Shown: positions 30,173 through 39,233 of the stretch, piece after piece | How the letters are laid out: each line of letters opens with the position of its first letter | Position numbering within the stretch: the stretch's first letter is position 1 | Assembly (NCBI RefSeq): GCF_003194605.1 | Contig: NZ_QHKY01000003.1 | Coordinates: 310,001 to 374,000 of the forward strand | Length of the DNA: 64,000 nt | Direction: 5' to 3' | DNA from: Nocardioides gilvus | GTDB taxonomy: Bacteria; Actinomycetota; Actinomycetes; Propionibacteriales; Nocardioidaceae | The notes under the pieces: generated by a model | Databases searched by the model: none | Seen by the model: only the letters and a program-made list of their open reading frames with translations | Told to the model about the DNA's origin: nothing | Position numbers and translations under genes: made by a program

Positions 30173-30996
30173 GTCCGGGGCTCCCAGTGCATCGAGCGGC
30201 GCGCGAGGAGGAGAGCTGCGGCGGCCCACAGCAGCAACAGGCCGAGCGCCGGCAAGGTCTCGACCCAGCTCTGCATGAACGTCACGGTCTCCTCGCCTCC
30301 TCCGGCCTCCATGCCGAACCAGGCCACTCGGACCAGGTCGTTGATCGCGGAGCCCGGCAGGTACTCCAACCACCGGCCCACCGACTCGGGGACCGCAGGG
30401 GCCATCATCCCAGCGAACGCGATCAGCATCACCGGCCCACTGGTGAGTTGGGCCGATTCGGCGGTCTTCGTCCACGACGCGGTCCACAGCGCCAGGGCTG
30501 CGAAGGTGCCGCACGCCAGGAGTACGCCGACCAGCAGAAGCAGCGGGTTGCTGGGCAGGTCGAAGCCTGCAGCCGCAGCCACCGGGACGCACAGCAGCGT
30601 CACGGCGAGGACCAGCGCGACGCCGGGCAGCGCCATGGAGGTGACGAGCTCGCCATCGCGCATCTCGCCGGTGCGCAGACGCTTGAGCACCATCTCGTCG
30701 CGCCGCGTCACGAACATCGACAACAGGTTGTAGTAGCCGGGGAAGAGCACCGCCATCACCAGCGTGATCCCGATGGCGGCCACCCCGGCCGACGGCGTCG
30801 TGTCGGGGGCCGCGAAGAGGAGGGCGAGCGGTGTCAACGGGATCAGGAAGCCGTAGATCATGGTGGTGCGGTTGCGTGCCATCAGCAGCATGTTGAAACG
30901 GGCCAGACCCACGGTGCGGGTCACGGTGCCTGTCCGGGGGCCTGTCCGGGGGCCTGTCCTGGGGCCTGTCTGGGGGGCAGTCTCCGATGTGGTCAC
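30169..30996 (-). CDS. ABC-2 type exporter permease
   Basis: 275 aa with six predicted membrane helices and the ABC-2 layout (LARFNMLLMARNRTTMIYGFLIPLTPLALL at the first helix, YLPGSAINDLVRVAW late). The cytoplasmic N-terminus carries a TGPR tripartite repeat (QTGPRTGPRTGPRTGT) encoded by 12-bp tandem units. It is partner of the ATPase at 30993, whose stop it overlaps (GTGA). Likely exports an antibiotic or lipid; the substrate is unknown. Confidence 0.88.
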   Translation of the reverse strand: MTTSETAPQTGPRTGPRTGPRTGTVTRTVGLARFNMLLMARNRTTMIYGFLIPLTPLALLFAAPDTTPSAGVAAIGITLVMAVLFPGYYNLLSMFVTRRDEMVLKRLRTGEMRDGELVTSMALPGVALVLAVTLLCVPVAAAAGFDLPSNPLLLLVGVLLACGTFAALALWTASWTKTAESAQLTSGPVMLIAFAGMMAPAVPESVGRWLEYLPGSAINDLVRVAWFGMEAGGGEETVTFMQSWVETLPALGLLLLWAAAALLLARRSMHWEPRT

Positions 30997-31919
30997 AGCA
31001 GGGCTCCTTCGCGATCGGCGGCAACTGCCAGGAAGACGGATTCGAGGGTGGCGGTGCGGGCGGTGAGCAACTCGAGGCGCACCCCAGCCGCACGCGCGGT
31101 GACCAGCAGGTCGGTCAGCGCGCTCTGCAGGTCGTCGACCCGCAGGATCGTCAGGTCCCCGTCCCGCGAGCTCTGCGCGTCGGCGGGCCAGGACAGCGCG
31201 ACGTCGGGCGTACGGAAGGAGATCTCCGACGGGTGTCCGGCGACGATCTCGGCCAACGTCCCTTCGCGGACGATCTGACCCGCCTGCATGATCGAGACCT
31301 GGTCGGCGAGGCTCTCGGCCTCCTCCAGGTAGTGCGTGGTGAGCAGGACGGTGGCGCCGTCGTGGCGCAGGTCGCGGATCAGCTTCCAGACCGCCCGACG
31401 GCTCTCGGGGTCGAGGCCGGTCGTGGGCTCGTCGAGGATGACCAGCTCGGGGCGTCCCGTCAGGGTGCAGGCCAGGTCGACACGGCGGTGCTCACCACCC
31501 GAGAGCGCTCGCATCCGGGTGTTGGCGTGCCGGGTGAGGTCCAGCATCTCCATCGACTCGGCGACGGGGCGGGCGTCGGTGGTGACAGCCGCCCACATCT
31601 GGAGCGTCTCGCGCACCGTCAGGTCGCCGACGAAACCGCTGCGCTGGAGCAGGACGCCCGTACGACGACGCACCTCGGCGCGGTCGGCGACCGGGTCCAG
31701 GCCCAGCACCCGCACCGCGCCTCCGCTCGCCGGGGCGAGACCCTCGATGACGTCGAGGGCGGAGGTCTTGCCGGCACCGTTGACGCCCAGCAGGGCGTGG
31801 ACGGTGCCCGGGGCCACCGTCAGGTCGATGCCACGGACGGCTTCGAAGGCGTCGTCACCGGTGCCGTAGGTGCGCCGCAGGCCGGTCACCTCGATCGCGG
31901 AAGAGGAAGGGGAAGTCAT
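30993..31919 (-). CDS. ABC exporter ATPase
   Basis: 308 aa. Walker A GVNGAGKT (about 44-51), signature LSGGEHRR (the usual Gln is Glu), Walker B LVILDEPTTGLDPE, and the switch His in LLTTHYLEEAE are all present. The Gln-to-Glu change in the signature is seen in some drug exporters. GGAGG lies 9 nt before the ATG. It is first gene of the four-gene exporter/two-component operon. Confidence 0.93.
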   Translation of the reverse strand: MTSPSSSAIEVTGLRRTYGTGDDAFEAVRGIDLTVAPGTVHALLGVNGAGKTSALDVIEGLAPASGGAVRVLGLDPVADRAEVRRRTGVLLQRSGFVGDLTVRETLQMWAAVTTDARPVAESMEMLDLTRHANTRMRALSGGEHRRVDLACTLTGRPELVILDEPTTGLDPESRRAVWKLIRDLRHDGATVLLTTHYLEEAESLADQVSIMQAGQIVREGTLAEIVAGHPSEISFRTPDVALSWPADAQSSRDGDLTILRVDDLQSALTDLLVTARAAGVRLELLTARTATLESVFLAVAADREGALL

Positions 31920-31947
31920 GGCTCAAGCCTCCCCCGCCCTCCCGGAC

Positions 31948-31962
31948 TCCGACAGTGTCGGA
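31948..31962. promoter_or_regulatory. 15-bp palindrome before the ABC/two-component operon
   Basis: TCCGACA-G-TGTCGGA is a perfect 7-bp inverted repeat 29 bp before the ABC ATPase start. It is a candidate operator for the operon's own response regulator. Confidence 0.5.
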
Positions 31963-32008
31963 CGTCATGAGTTCTGCTCGCACGACCACGGCGCGGGGGT
32001 GACAGATG

Positions 32009-33334
32009 TCAGTGTTCGAGCGTGGTCCAGGCCCCGCCGGAGCGCAACGTGTCCACCGCGCCGGGGGCGGTGGCGTCCAGGTGCGCGATCGCCAGCGGCC
32101 GCAGTCGCAGCATCTGCACGATGCCGATGGTCCAGCAGACGAACTGCGCCGCCATCGCCAGGCGGAAGTCGTCGAGGTCATAGGCGTCCATCCCCGCCGG
32201 CTCCACCAGGTCGAGCGTCGCCCCGATCAACGCCATCGTGAAGAGCGCCGCCACGAAACCGCCGATGTTGACCAGACCGGTCGCCCGGCCGACCGCCGAC
32301 AGCGGGGTGAACGTACGGGCGATGTCGAAGCCGATGACCGAGGTGGGCCCTCCGGTGGCGACCACCGCCGCGAGCAGCAGGACCAACCAGGTCGGCGACG
32401 GTTCGGAACGCAGGAGCACAGCGGCCCAGACCACGACGTTGGCTCCCACGACGACCACCGCCATCCGGGAGCGGTAGAAGGGGTGCCGGGTCATCAGCGC
32501 GCCGAGCACGATCCCGACGAGGATCACCCACCCGGTCATCGCCATCATCAGGGTGCTCGCCGCGACCTCGCTCCAGCCCTGCCCGCGGACCAGGAAGGGG
32601 AATCCCCACAGCAGCATGAAGACGGTGTGCGGGAACTGGGAGGTGAAGTGCACCCAGAACCCGAGGCGGGTGCCCGGGTTGCGCCAGACCCGTCCCACCT
32701 CGCGGCCCAGTTGGGCCAGGGTGAGCGACGGCGCCTCACCGAGGGCGTACGGCGAGTTCTTGACGGTCATCAGGACCGCGACCATCAGCACCACGCCGAT
32801 GGTCGAGGTGAGGGCGAAGGTGCGGGTCCAACCCAGGTGGGTCAGCAGCAGGGTCAAGGGCGCCGCGGCCGCGATCGAGCCGAGCTGGCCGCTCCAGCCG
32901 GTGACCTGGGTGATCATCGGGATCTGCCGTGGCCCGAACCACACACTCACCAGCCGGAGGACGGTCACGAAGACCATGGCGTCACCGGCCCCGACGAAAC
33001 CTCGGGCCACCACCGCGACGGGGAAGGACTCCGCAAAGGCGAACGCGAACTGGGCGCCGGTCATCATCACGAGCCCCGAGACCAGCAGGGCGCGCGGGCC
33101 GAAGCGGTCCAACAGCACGCCGACCGGGACCTGCATCGCGGCGTAGACGATGAGTTGCAGGACGGTGAAGAAGGCCAGCTCGCTGGCCGCGATCCCGAAG
33201 CGGTCGGAGGCGAGCAGCCCCGCGACGCCCAACGAGGACCGGTGGAAGACCGCGAGCACGTAGACCGCGACAGCGACGCTCCAGACCGCCCAGGCCCGGC
33301 GTCGCCCGATGTCGTGGATCTGGGGGCCGTTCAC
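32009..33334 (-). CDS. MFS transporter
   Basis: 441 aa with 12 predicted helices. Motif A-like PVGVLLDRFGPRALLVSG is in the loop after helix 2 and RGFVGAGDAMVFVTVLRLVS in helix 4. It resembles metabolite:proton symporters more than Bcr-type exporters. The substrate is unknown. The GTG at 33334 has CAGAAT 6 nt upstream with no ribosome site. It is divergent from the oxidase gene at 33416 across 81 bp, so the two may be regulated together and share a substrate. Confidence 0.85.
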   Translation of the reverse strand: MNGPQIHDIGRRRAWAVWSVAVAVYVLAVFHRSSLGVAGLLASDRFGIAASELAFFTVLQLIVYAAMQVPVGVLLDRFGPRALLVSGLVMMTGAQFAFAFAESFPVAVVARGFVGAGDAMVFVTVLRLVSVWFGPRQIPMITQVTGWSGQLGSIAAAAPLTLLLTHLGWTRTFALTSTIGVVLMVAVLMTVKNSPYALGEAPSLTLAQLGREVGRVWRNPGTRLGFWVHFTSQFPHTVFMLLWGFPFLVRGQGWSEVAASTLMMAMTGWVILVGIVLGALMTRHPFYRSRMAVVVVGANVVVWAAVLLRSEPSPTWLVLLLAAVVATGGPTSVIGFDIARTFTPLSAVGRATGLVNIGGFVAALFTMALIGATLDLVEPAGMDAYDLDDFRLAMAAQFVCWTIGIVQMLRLRPLAIAHLDATAPGAVDTLRSGGAWTTLEH

Positions 33335-33415
33335 CGAGCCATTCTGCGCCCCGCCACGGGTTCCGGGCCAATGGACGCCTCCCGCACCCGCGACCATGCC
33401 CCGCACAATGTGCGC

Positions 33416-34657
33416 ATGGAGTCCAGTGCCGCACCTCGTGACCTCGGCCGTTTCGACGTGGTGGTCGTGGGCGCCGGCCTGATCGGCCTCGCCACCGCTC
33501 GCGAGCTCCTCACCCGTCGGCCCGGGCTGCGCCTGGCGGTCGTGGAGGCCGAGGAGGAGGTGGCGGCCCACCAGAGCGGCCACAACTCCGGGGTGGTGCA
33601 CGGCGGGATCTACTACGAGCCCGGCTCCCTGAAGGCGCGACTCTGCGTCGAGGGTGCTGCGCTGATGTACGAGTACGCCGCCGAGCACGCGATCGCCCAC
33701 GAGCGGTGCGGCAAGGTCGTGGTCGCCGTCCGCCCCGCCGAGCTGGGACGACTCGACGCTCTCGAGCAGCGGGGCCGGGCCAACGGGGTGCCGGGCCTGC
33801 GCCGGGTCGGGCCCTCCGAGCTGAGGGAGATCGAACCGAACGCCACCGGCCTCGCTGCGCTGCACGCGCCCGGGACCGGCATCATCGACTACCCGGGTGT
33901 CGCCAGAGCGATCCGCGCCGAGCTCGAGACGGCCGGTGTCGTCTTCCACCTGGGCACGCGCGTCACCGGCCTCACCGAGGCCGTACGCGTCGTCCTCGAC
34001 GCAGTGGGTCCGCACGGGCCCGTCCGAGTGAGCGCCGAGCGGGTGATCACCTGCGCCGGCCTCTGGGCCGATCGGTTGGCGCGCAGATCGGGCGCCGACC
34101 CGGACCCACAGATCGTGCCGTTCCGCGGCGTCTACCTGCGGCTGCGGGCGACGCCGACCCCGGTCGTACGCGGCATGGTCTACCCCGTCCCCGACCCGAC
34201 GTTGCCGTTCCTGGGAGTGCACGTGCACCGTCACGTCGACGGCCACGTGATGATCGGCCCGAGCGCGATGCTGGTCCCGTCCCGCGACGGCTACCGGCTC
34301 AGCCACGTGCGGGGCCGCGACGTCGTCGAGACGCTCACCTGGCCGGGCACCTGGCGGGTGGCGCGACGGTGGTGGCGCACCGGGATCGAGGAGATGGCGA
34401 TGGCGAGCAGCCAGCGGCGCCACCTGGCGGCCGCTCGGGCGTACGTCCCCTCGCTCGCCGCCGAGGACCTCGACGGCAGCTTCCACTCGGGCGTCCGGGC
34501 CCAGGCCGTGGCCCGCGACGGGACGTTGGTGGACGACTTCGTGATCTCGACGCAGGGCGCGGTGACCCACCTGCGCAATGCGCCCTCGCCGGCCGCGACC
34601 TCGGCCTTCGCCCTGGCCAGGGAGCTGGTGGACCGGTTCGAGGACCGTCAGAGTTGA
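33416..34657 (+). CDS. lhgO: L-2-hydroxyglutarate oxidase-like FAD enzyme
   Basis: 413 aa. The N-terminal dinucleotide-binding motif VVVVGAGLIGLATARELL is followed by QSGHNSGVVHGGIYYEPGSLKARLCVEGA, the signature of LhgO/L-2-hydroxyglutarate dehydrogenase. GPSAMLVPSRDGY and a C-terminal FHSGVRAQAV follow. It would oxidise L-2-hydroxyglutarate to 2-oxoglutarate, passing electrons to quinone or oxygen. The ATG has CACAAT 6 nt upstream. A strong hairpin follows its stop. Confidence 0.88.
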   Translation: MESSAAPRDLGRFDVVVVGAGLIGLATARELLTRRPGLRLAVVEAEEEVAAHQSGHNSGVVHGGIYYEPGSLKARLCVEGAALMYEYAAEHAIAHERCGKVVVAVRPAELGRLDALEQRGRANGVPGLRRVGPSELREIEPNATGLAALHAPGTGIIDYPGVARAIRAELETAGVVFHLGTRVTGLTEAVRVVLDAVGPHGPVRVSAERVITCAGLWADRLARRSGADPDPQIVPFRGVYLRLRATPTPVVRGMVYPVPDPTLPFLGVHVHRHVDGHVMIGPSAMLVPSRDGYRLSHVRGRDVVETLTWPGTWRVARRWWRTGIEEMAMASSQRRHLAAARAYVPSLAAEDLDGSFHSGVRAQAVARDGTLVDDFVISTQGAVTHLRNAPSPAATSAFALARELVDRFEDRQS

Positions 34658-34672
34658 ATCGGCCAAAAATGA

Positions 34673-34701
34673 CCTGAGCCCCGCACGGGGCGGGGCTCAG
34701 G
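34673..34701. terminator. Terminator between lhgO and the GH16 gene
   Basis: CCTGAGCCCCGC and GCGGGGCTCAGG flank ACGGG in a near-perfect 12-bp stem. On the minus strand TCATTTTTGG follows, giving a good T-run for the GH16 transcript. It probably works in both directions. Confidence 0.8.
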
Positions 34702-34743
34702 ACCGGACCGGGATGGTGCCGGTGGTGACGCGGGAAGGAACCC

Positions 34744-35952
34744 TCAGAGCTCCCAGACCCGGACCCAGTCGACCTTCGCGGTGTCGTTGATCGTGTTGCC
34801 GGGCTTGTAGAGAGCCGGCACCTCCCAGTCGGAGGTGAGCATGGAGAGGATCATGTACTCCGGCGCCCTGGAGACGTAGCGGCTGGTGCGGAAGTACTCC
34901 CGACCGTCGACCCGGAAGATGTAGCGCTTGGGCGTCCACTCCACCGAGTACACGTGGTAGTTGTCCCAGAACTGCTGGGGCCCCTTGAGGGTGTTGGTGT
35001 GCCCGAAGACGTCACCGAACGACCGCCACTGGCCACCCTTGGTGGATCGGTGGAGCTTCGTACCGATCCCCTGCTCACGGCCGCTGTCGCGCTGGCCGAA
35101 GTACTCCATCACGTCGATCTCGGCGCCCTTGCCCCGACCCTTGGGCTGCATGCCGTAGAGCGGGTTCATCCAGAAGGCGGAGTGCATCCCGCGGGAACGC
35201 TGGACCTTCATGCGGGCGGCCGCATAGCCGTACTTGAAGGAGTACTTGCGTGCCGTGGAGAACTGGGTGTTGCGCAGGTAGGGCAGGGCCTGGCGCTTGC
35301 CGTTGACCGTGATGCGGCACTTGCCGCGGCGCTTCGGGTTCTTGCTGACCCCCATCGTGACGGCACCGCCACGCACCGACGTGTCGGCCTTCGTCGGCTT
35401 CGCGCAGGTGCGGACGCCGGGCAGGTGCTTGCGCCGGTCGTGGGTCCACTTCTTCTTGTCGAGCTTGCGGCCGGAGAACCCGTCGGAGAAGTCGAGCTTC
35501 TTGGACCACTTCTTCATCTTCGCGGGCTTGCTGACGCCCTTGCGGACCCCGCCGTACGCCGGGCTCACCACGCGGTAGTGCCGCGTGGCACCGCTCACCT
35601 TGAAGACCGTCTGGCCGGTGCGGTCCTGCCTCTTCCTGGCCACGTTGGTCCACTTGCCCTTGCGCTTGCCCTTGGTGATCTTGCGCTGCAGGACCACGGT
35701 GCGACCGGACTGGGCCGGCGAGACGTCGACCGAGACGATGCCGCCCTTGGGGGCACGGGTCGCTCGGGGGCCGGCTTTGGCGATCGGAGGCAGTGCCCGG
35801 ATGTGGACCGAGGCGCTGCGGCTCTTCTTGGCCTCGGCCTGCGGGGCCGTCGCGGGGATCAGCACCGCCAGCAGGGCGAGCAGGACCGCCAGGGTCGCAG
35901 CGTTCCTCAACAGGTGCTGGGAGCGGTCAGGGCGTGGCAGTGCGGCATGCAT
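34744..35952 (-). CDS. Secreted glycoside hydrolase family 16
   Basis: 402 aa. A signal peptide (LLRNAATLAVLLALLAVLIPATAPQAEA, cleavage near 41) leads to a basic linker or beta domain to about 150. A GH16 catalytic domain follows with the motif EIDVMEYFG (nucleophile Glu278, acid/base Glu283), then WDNYHVYSVEWTPKRYIFRVDG. Family members cut beta-1,3/1,4-glucans or galactans. The very Lys/Arg-rich first half is unusual and may bind an acidic polymer. GAGGA precedes the ATG. Confidence 0.9.
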   Translation of the reverse strand: MHAALPRPDRSQHLLRNAATLAVLLALLAVLIPATAPQAEAKKSRSASVHIRALPPIAKAGPRATRAPKGGIVSVDVSPAQSGRTVVLQRKITKGKRKGKWTNVARKRQDRTGQTVFKVSGATRHYRVVSPAYGGVRKGVSKPAKMKKWSKKLDFSDGFSGRKLDKKKWTHDRRKHLPGVRTCAKPTKADTSVRGGAVTMGVSKNPKRRGKCRITVNGKRQALPYLRNTQFSTARKYSFKYGYAAARMKVQRSRGMHSAFWMNPLYGMQPKGRGKGAEIDVMEYFGQRDSGREQGIGTKLHRSTKGGQWRSFGDVFGHTNTLKGPQQFWDNYHVYSVEWTPKRYIFRVDGREYFRTSRYVSRAPEYMILSMLTSDWEVPALYKPGNTINDTAKVDWVRVWEL

Positions 35953-36077
35953 ACAGAAGCGTCCTCAAACATGGTTCCCGGGATCGTGCGTCCCCCTGAC
36001 TGTAGAGGCCATTACCAAGGGAAGCCACCGAACGCGGATCCGAGGCGGGAGCGCCCGGGTGAGGTCGCCGAAATTGT

Positions 36078-36108
36078 CTCAGGCCCCCGCCTGTGGCAGG
36101 GGCCTGAG
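36078..36108 (-). terminator. Terminator after tRNA-Tyr
   Basis: CTCAGGCCCC and GGGGCCTGAG form a 10-bp perfect stem. Minus-strand flank ACAATTTCG follows. It lies 13 bp beyond the tRNA-Tyr 3' end. Confidence 0.75.
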
Positions 36109-36120
36109 TACCCGTGAGGG

Positions 36121-36203
36121 TGGCAGATGAAGGATTCGAACCTTCGAAGGCGTAAGCCGACGGATTTACAGTCCGCTCCCATTGGCCGCTCGGGCAATCT
36201 GCC
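36121..36203 (-). tRNA. tRNA-Tyr (GTA)
   Basis: 83 nt class II tRNA. The acceptor GGCAGAT/ATCTGCC, anticodon GTA in CTGTAAA, and a long variable arm (TCGGCTTACGCCTTCGA) identify bacterial tRNA-Tyr. The discriminator is A. Confidence 0.95.
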
Positions 36204-36249
36204 TTGTCCAGCCACCCGGACCTGTTTGGGCTCCGGGCAACTACGGGAG

Positions 36250-36279
36250 ACAATACCCACGCACCATCCGAGATGAAAA
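36250..36279 (-). promoter_or_regulatory. Candidate tRNA-Tyr promoter
   Basis: Minus strand TTTTCA (36274-36279) and TATTGT (36250-36255) are 18 nt apart, placing a start about 40 nt before tRNA-Tyr. The region is shared with the divergent yajQ leader. Confidence 0.4.
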
Positions 36280-36313
36280 ATCGCATCCCCGTCCGACAAT
36301 GCAGGAGACACCC

Positions 36314-36805
36314 ATGGCTGACTCGTCGTTCGACATCGTGAGCAAGCTCGACCGCCAGGAGGTCGACAACGCGCTCGGCCAGGCGGCTCGCGAGGTGGCC
36401 ACCCGCTTCGACTTCAAGGGCACCGGAGCCACCATCGAGTGGCAGGGCGATCAGGCCATCGAGATCACCGCTTCGGCCGACGATCGCGCCAGCGCCGTGC
36501 TCGACGTCTTCAAGGACAAGCTCGTCAAGCGCCAGCAGTCACTCAAGATCCTCGACGCCTCCGAGCCACGACCCTCGGGTCAGCAGTCCAAGATCTCGAT
36601 CACCCTCAAGGAGGGGATCACCACCGAGGACGCCAAGAAGATCTCCAAGCTGATCCGCGACGAAGGGCCCAAGGGCGTCAAGGCGCAGATTCAGGGCGAC
36701 GAGCTCCGGGTCTCCTCCAAGAAGCGCGACGACCTCCAGGCCGTGCAGCAGCTGGTCAAGAGCCAGGACCTCGAGTTCGCGGTGCAGTTCACCAACTACC
36801 GCTGA
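36314..36805 (+). CDS. yajQ: YajQ family nucleotide-binding protein
   Basis: 163 aa, standard YajQ length. It begins [20 protein letters not shown], with FDFKGT and [24 protein letters not shown] typical of the family. In some bacteria YajQ binds cyclic di-GMP and acts as an effector; the role in actinomycetes is unproven. AGGAG lies about 8 nt before the ATG. It is monocistronic with a strong terminator after it. Confidence 0.95.
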   Translation: MADSSFDIVSKLDRQEVDNALGQAAREVATRFDFKGTGATIEWQGDQAIEITASADDRASAVLDVFKDKLVKRQQSLKILDASEPRPSGQQSKISITLKEGITTEDAKKISKLIRDEGPKGVKAQIQGDELRVSSKKRDDLQAVQQLVKSQDLEFAVQFTNYR

Positions 36806-36837
36806 GGTAGCCCGCCCCGCACAACTCGCAACAACAC

Positions 36838-36882
36838 AACGCGGACGTCTGCAGTCATCTGGTGACTGTAGGCGTCCGCGTT
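36838..36882. terminator. Bidirectional terminator between yajQ and a VOC gene
   Basis: AACGCGGACG ... CAGTCA and TGACTG ... CGTCCGCGTT make a stem of about 19 bp with small bulges. Both flanks are usable: TT on the right, AACACAAC on the left. Confidence 0.8.
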
Positions 36883-36895
36883 CTTGCGTCGGGCA

Positions 36896-37297
36896 CTACG
36901 CCCAGGGCTGCTCGTCGTCCTCGCAGAGACAGAAGGGGTGGCCGGCCGGATCCAGGTAGACCCGGAATCCCTGCTCCACAGCCTTGTCGCGTGAGTCGTC
37001 CGGGTCCGCCAGCACCGCCCCGACCGCCAGCGCGTGCTCGTGGCAGGTGTCGAGGTCGACTGCCGTGAGGTCGAGGTGGGCCTGCTGCTGGGGCAATCCG
37101 TCCGGCCACCGCGGCGGGACGTGGTCGGGCGCCTGCTGGAAGGCGAGCTTGGTGCCGTCCGGAAGCCTCAGGTCGGCCCACGAGTCCGTGCTGTCGGGGT
37201 GCACCTCGAGGCCGAGCAGATCCGCGTAGAAGCGGGCCAGCGCCAACGTGTCCGGGCAGTCGAGGACGAACGAACGCATCGTCGGGAGTCCATTCAT
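36896..37297 (-). CDS. VOC (glyoxalase-like) family protein
   Basis: 133 aa, two beta-alpha-beta-beta-beta modules of the vicinal oxygen chelate fold. MRSFVLDCPDTLALARFYADLLGLEV starts the first, and GFRVYLDPAGHPFCLCEDD ends the second. These proteins include glyoxalases, dioxygenases and antibiotic-binding proteins, and no substrate is evident. The ATG giving MNGLPTMRS is preferred over an earlier in-frame GTG, and GACGAT lies 6 nt before it, fitting a leaderless start. Confidence 0.82.
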   Translation of the reverse strand: MNGLPTMRSFVLDCPDTLALARFYADLLGLEVHPDSTDSWADLRLPDGTKLAFQQAPDHVPPRWPDGLPQQQAHLDLTAVDLDTCHEHALAVGAVLADPDDSRDKAVEQGFRVYLDPAGHPFCLCEDDEQPWA

Positions 37298-37368
37298 CGC
37301 TCGATCGTCGCGCGCGGCGGCGACGCTGACAACCCCCAACCTGCCCGCACGCCGGTGGCACCGACTGT

Positions 37369-37407
37369 GGGGAGGGTTTCAGGCACCTGACGCCTGAAAC
37401 CCTCCCC
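37369..37407. terminator. Perfect 16-bp terminator hairpin after the sulfate importer
   Basis: GGGGAGGGTTTCAGGC and its exact reverse complement enclose ACCTGAC. It lies 34 bp past the cysA stop. No long T-run is present, so it may also protect the mRNA 3' end. Confidence 0.8.
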
Positions 37408-37440
37408 GCAATGAGTCGCGACGACGTACGGGCGTACGTC

Positions 37441-38421
37441 TCAGGCCGGGACCGCGACCGGCACGGGACGCGTCGTGGCACCCGCAGCGGCCGTCAGCCA
37501 GACGGTGCTGCCCTCCCGCACGCCGAGCGAGTGGGCGTACGTCCGGGTGAGCTGCACGTGCACCTCCTCGCCGTCCAGTGTGAGCACCGTGAGGCGCACC
37601 TCGAAGCCGATCCGCAGCACCCGCGCCACCGTCCCCTCCAGGGCCCGGTCCTGCAGCGGGGCGGTGGAGACCTCGATGTCGTGGGGCCGGATGGCCACCC
37701 CGTCGAGGGCGGTCACCTCGCCGAGGAAACTCATCACGAAGTCGTTGGCCGGCTCGTCGTAGAGCTGGTCCGGGGTGCCGACCTGCTCGACGCGTCCCTC
37801 GTTGATCACCACGATCTCGTCGGAGACCTCGAGGGCCTCCTCCTGGTCGTGGGTCACGAAGACAGTGGTCACGTGGACCTCGTCGTGGAGGCGACGCAGC
37901 CAGTCGCGCAACTCCTTGCGGACCTTCGCGTCGAGCGCGCCGAAGGGCTCATCGAGCAGCAGGACGCTCGGCTCGACCGCGAGCGCCCGGGCCAGCGCCA
38001 TCCGCTGACGTTGGCCACCAGAGAGCTGGGCGGGGAGCCGGTGCGCGAACTGCTCGAGGTGGACGAGCTGCAGCAACTCGTGCACCCGGTCGGTGATCTC
38101 GTCCTTGGGCCTCTTGCGGATCTCGAGGCCGAAGGCGACGTTCTTGGCCACCGTCATGTGCTTGAAGGCCGCGTAGTGCTGGAAGACGAAGCCGACGTTG
38201 CGCTTCTGCGGCGACAACCTGGTCGCGTCCACCCCTTCGATCTCGATGTGGCCGGTGTCGGCCGTCTCGAGCCCGGCGATGACCCGCAACAGGGTGGACT
38301 TGCCGCCGCCACTGGGGCCGAGCAGGGCCGTGAGCTGGCCCGTCGGGATGGAGACGTTGACGTCGTCGAGCGCCACGAAGTCGCCGAAGCGCTTGGTGAC
38401 CCCCTTGATCTCGATGCTCAT
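37441..38421 (-). CDS. cysA: Sulfate/thiosulfate ABC importer ATPase
   Basis: 326 aa. Walker [10 protein letters not shown] (about 35-43), signature [15 protein letters not shown], Walker [15 protein letters not shown] and switch VTHDQEEA are complete. A C-terminal regulatory beta domain follows, as usual for CysA. It powers uptake through CysT/CysW for cysteine synthesis. Its ATG overlaps the cysW stop. Confidence 0.95.
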   Translation of the reverse strand: MSIEIKGVTKRFGDFVALDDVNVSIPTGQLTALLGPSGGGKSTLLRVIAGLETADTGHIEIEGVDATRLSPQKRNVGFVFQHYAAFKHMTVAKNVAFGLEIRKRPKDEITDRVHELLQLVHLEQFAHRLPAQLSGGQRQRMALARALAVEPSVLLLDEPFGALDAKVRKELRDWLRRLHDEVHVTTVFVTHDQEEALEVSDEIVVINEGRVEQVGTPDQLYDEPANDFVMSFLGEVTALDGVAIRPHDIEVSTAPLQDRALEGTVARVLRIGFEVRLTVLTLDGEEVHVQLTRTYAHSLGVREGSTVWLTAAAGATTRPVPVAVPA

Positions 38422-39233
38422 GCGCGCGCGCCCTTCTTCTCACTGCCGTCGTGTCTGGGTCGGATCAGGGCCACCACGACGATGCAGACCACTGAGACCA
38501 TGGCCAGCAGGAAGGCCACGGCGTAGGCCTCCTGCTGGGCGAAATTGAGGTACTTCTCCTCCACCACCAGCGTCGCGGTACGGGTCTCCCCGAGCACGTT
38601 GCCGGAGACGACCTTGACCGCGCCGAACTCACCGAGCGAGCGGGCCAGGGAGAGGACGACGCCGTAGACGATCGCCCACTTGATGCCCGGCAGGGTGATC
38701 CGTCGGAAGGTCTGCCACCCGTTGGCGCCCAGGCTGCGGGCCGCCACCTCCTGCTCGACACCGATCTCGTCGAGCACCGGGACGACCTCGCGGATCACCA
38801 GCGGCAGCGCCACGAAGGCGGTCGCCATCACGATGCCCGGGGTCGAGAAGATGATCTGGAACCCGGCCGACTCCAACCAAGGGCCGAACCAGCCGTCGCG
38901 ACCGCCGTAGACGAGGACGAGCGCGAGCCCGACGACGATCGGCGAGACCGAGAGCGGCAGGTCGATCAACGCGCTCAGGACCCGTTTGCCCCGGAACTCG
39001 TGGCGCACCAGCAGCATCGACATCCCGACCCCGAAGACGGTGTTGATCAGCACGGCAGCGACCGCCGCGACCACGGTCAGCCGCAGCGCGGCCTGGATGT
39101 CGGGGTCGGCGAGCACGTCGAGCAGAGCCTGCGGCCCTCCGTCGAAGGTGTTGACCGCGACCAGCGAGACCGGCCACGCGACCAGCAGGAAGAGATAGGT
39201 GACGACCAGCGCGATGCGTACGACCTTAAGCAC
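38418..39233 (-). CDS. cysW: Sulfate ABC importer permease CysW
   Basis: 271 aa with six predicted helices. The permease EAA loop is [56 protein letters not shown] is typical of CysW. The GTG overlaps the cysT stop by 8 nt (GTGCTTAA). Forms a heterodimer with CysT in the membrane. Confidence 0.95.
   Translation of the reverse strand: MLKVVRIALVVTYLFLLVAWPVSLVAVNTFDGGPQALLDVLADPDIQAALRLTVVAAVAAVLINTVFGVGMSMLLVRHEFRGKRVLSALIDLPLSVSPIVVGLALVLVYGGRDGWFGPWLESAGFQIIFSTPGIVMATAFVALPLVIREVVPVLDEIGVEQEVAARSLGANGWQTFRRITLPGIKWAIVYGVVLSLARSLGEFGAVKVVSGNVLGETRTATLVVEEKYLNFAQQEAYAVAFLLAMVSVVCIVVVALIRPRHDGSEKKGARA

Noticed and set aside
32006..34666. Nearly 890-codon frames on both strands spanning the MFS and lhgO genes
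   Set aside because: Each is one real gene joined in frame to the antisense of its divergent neighbour. True starts at 33334 and 33416 are set by family alignment and -10 boxes.
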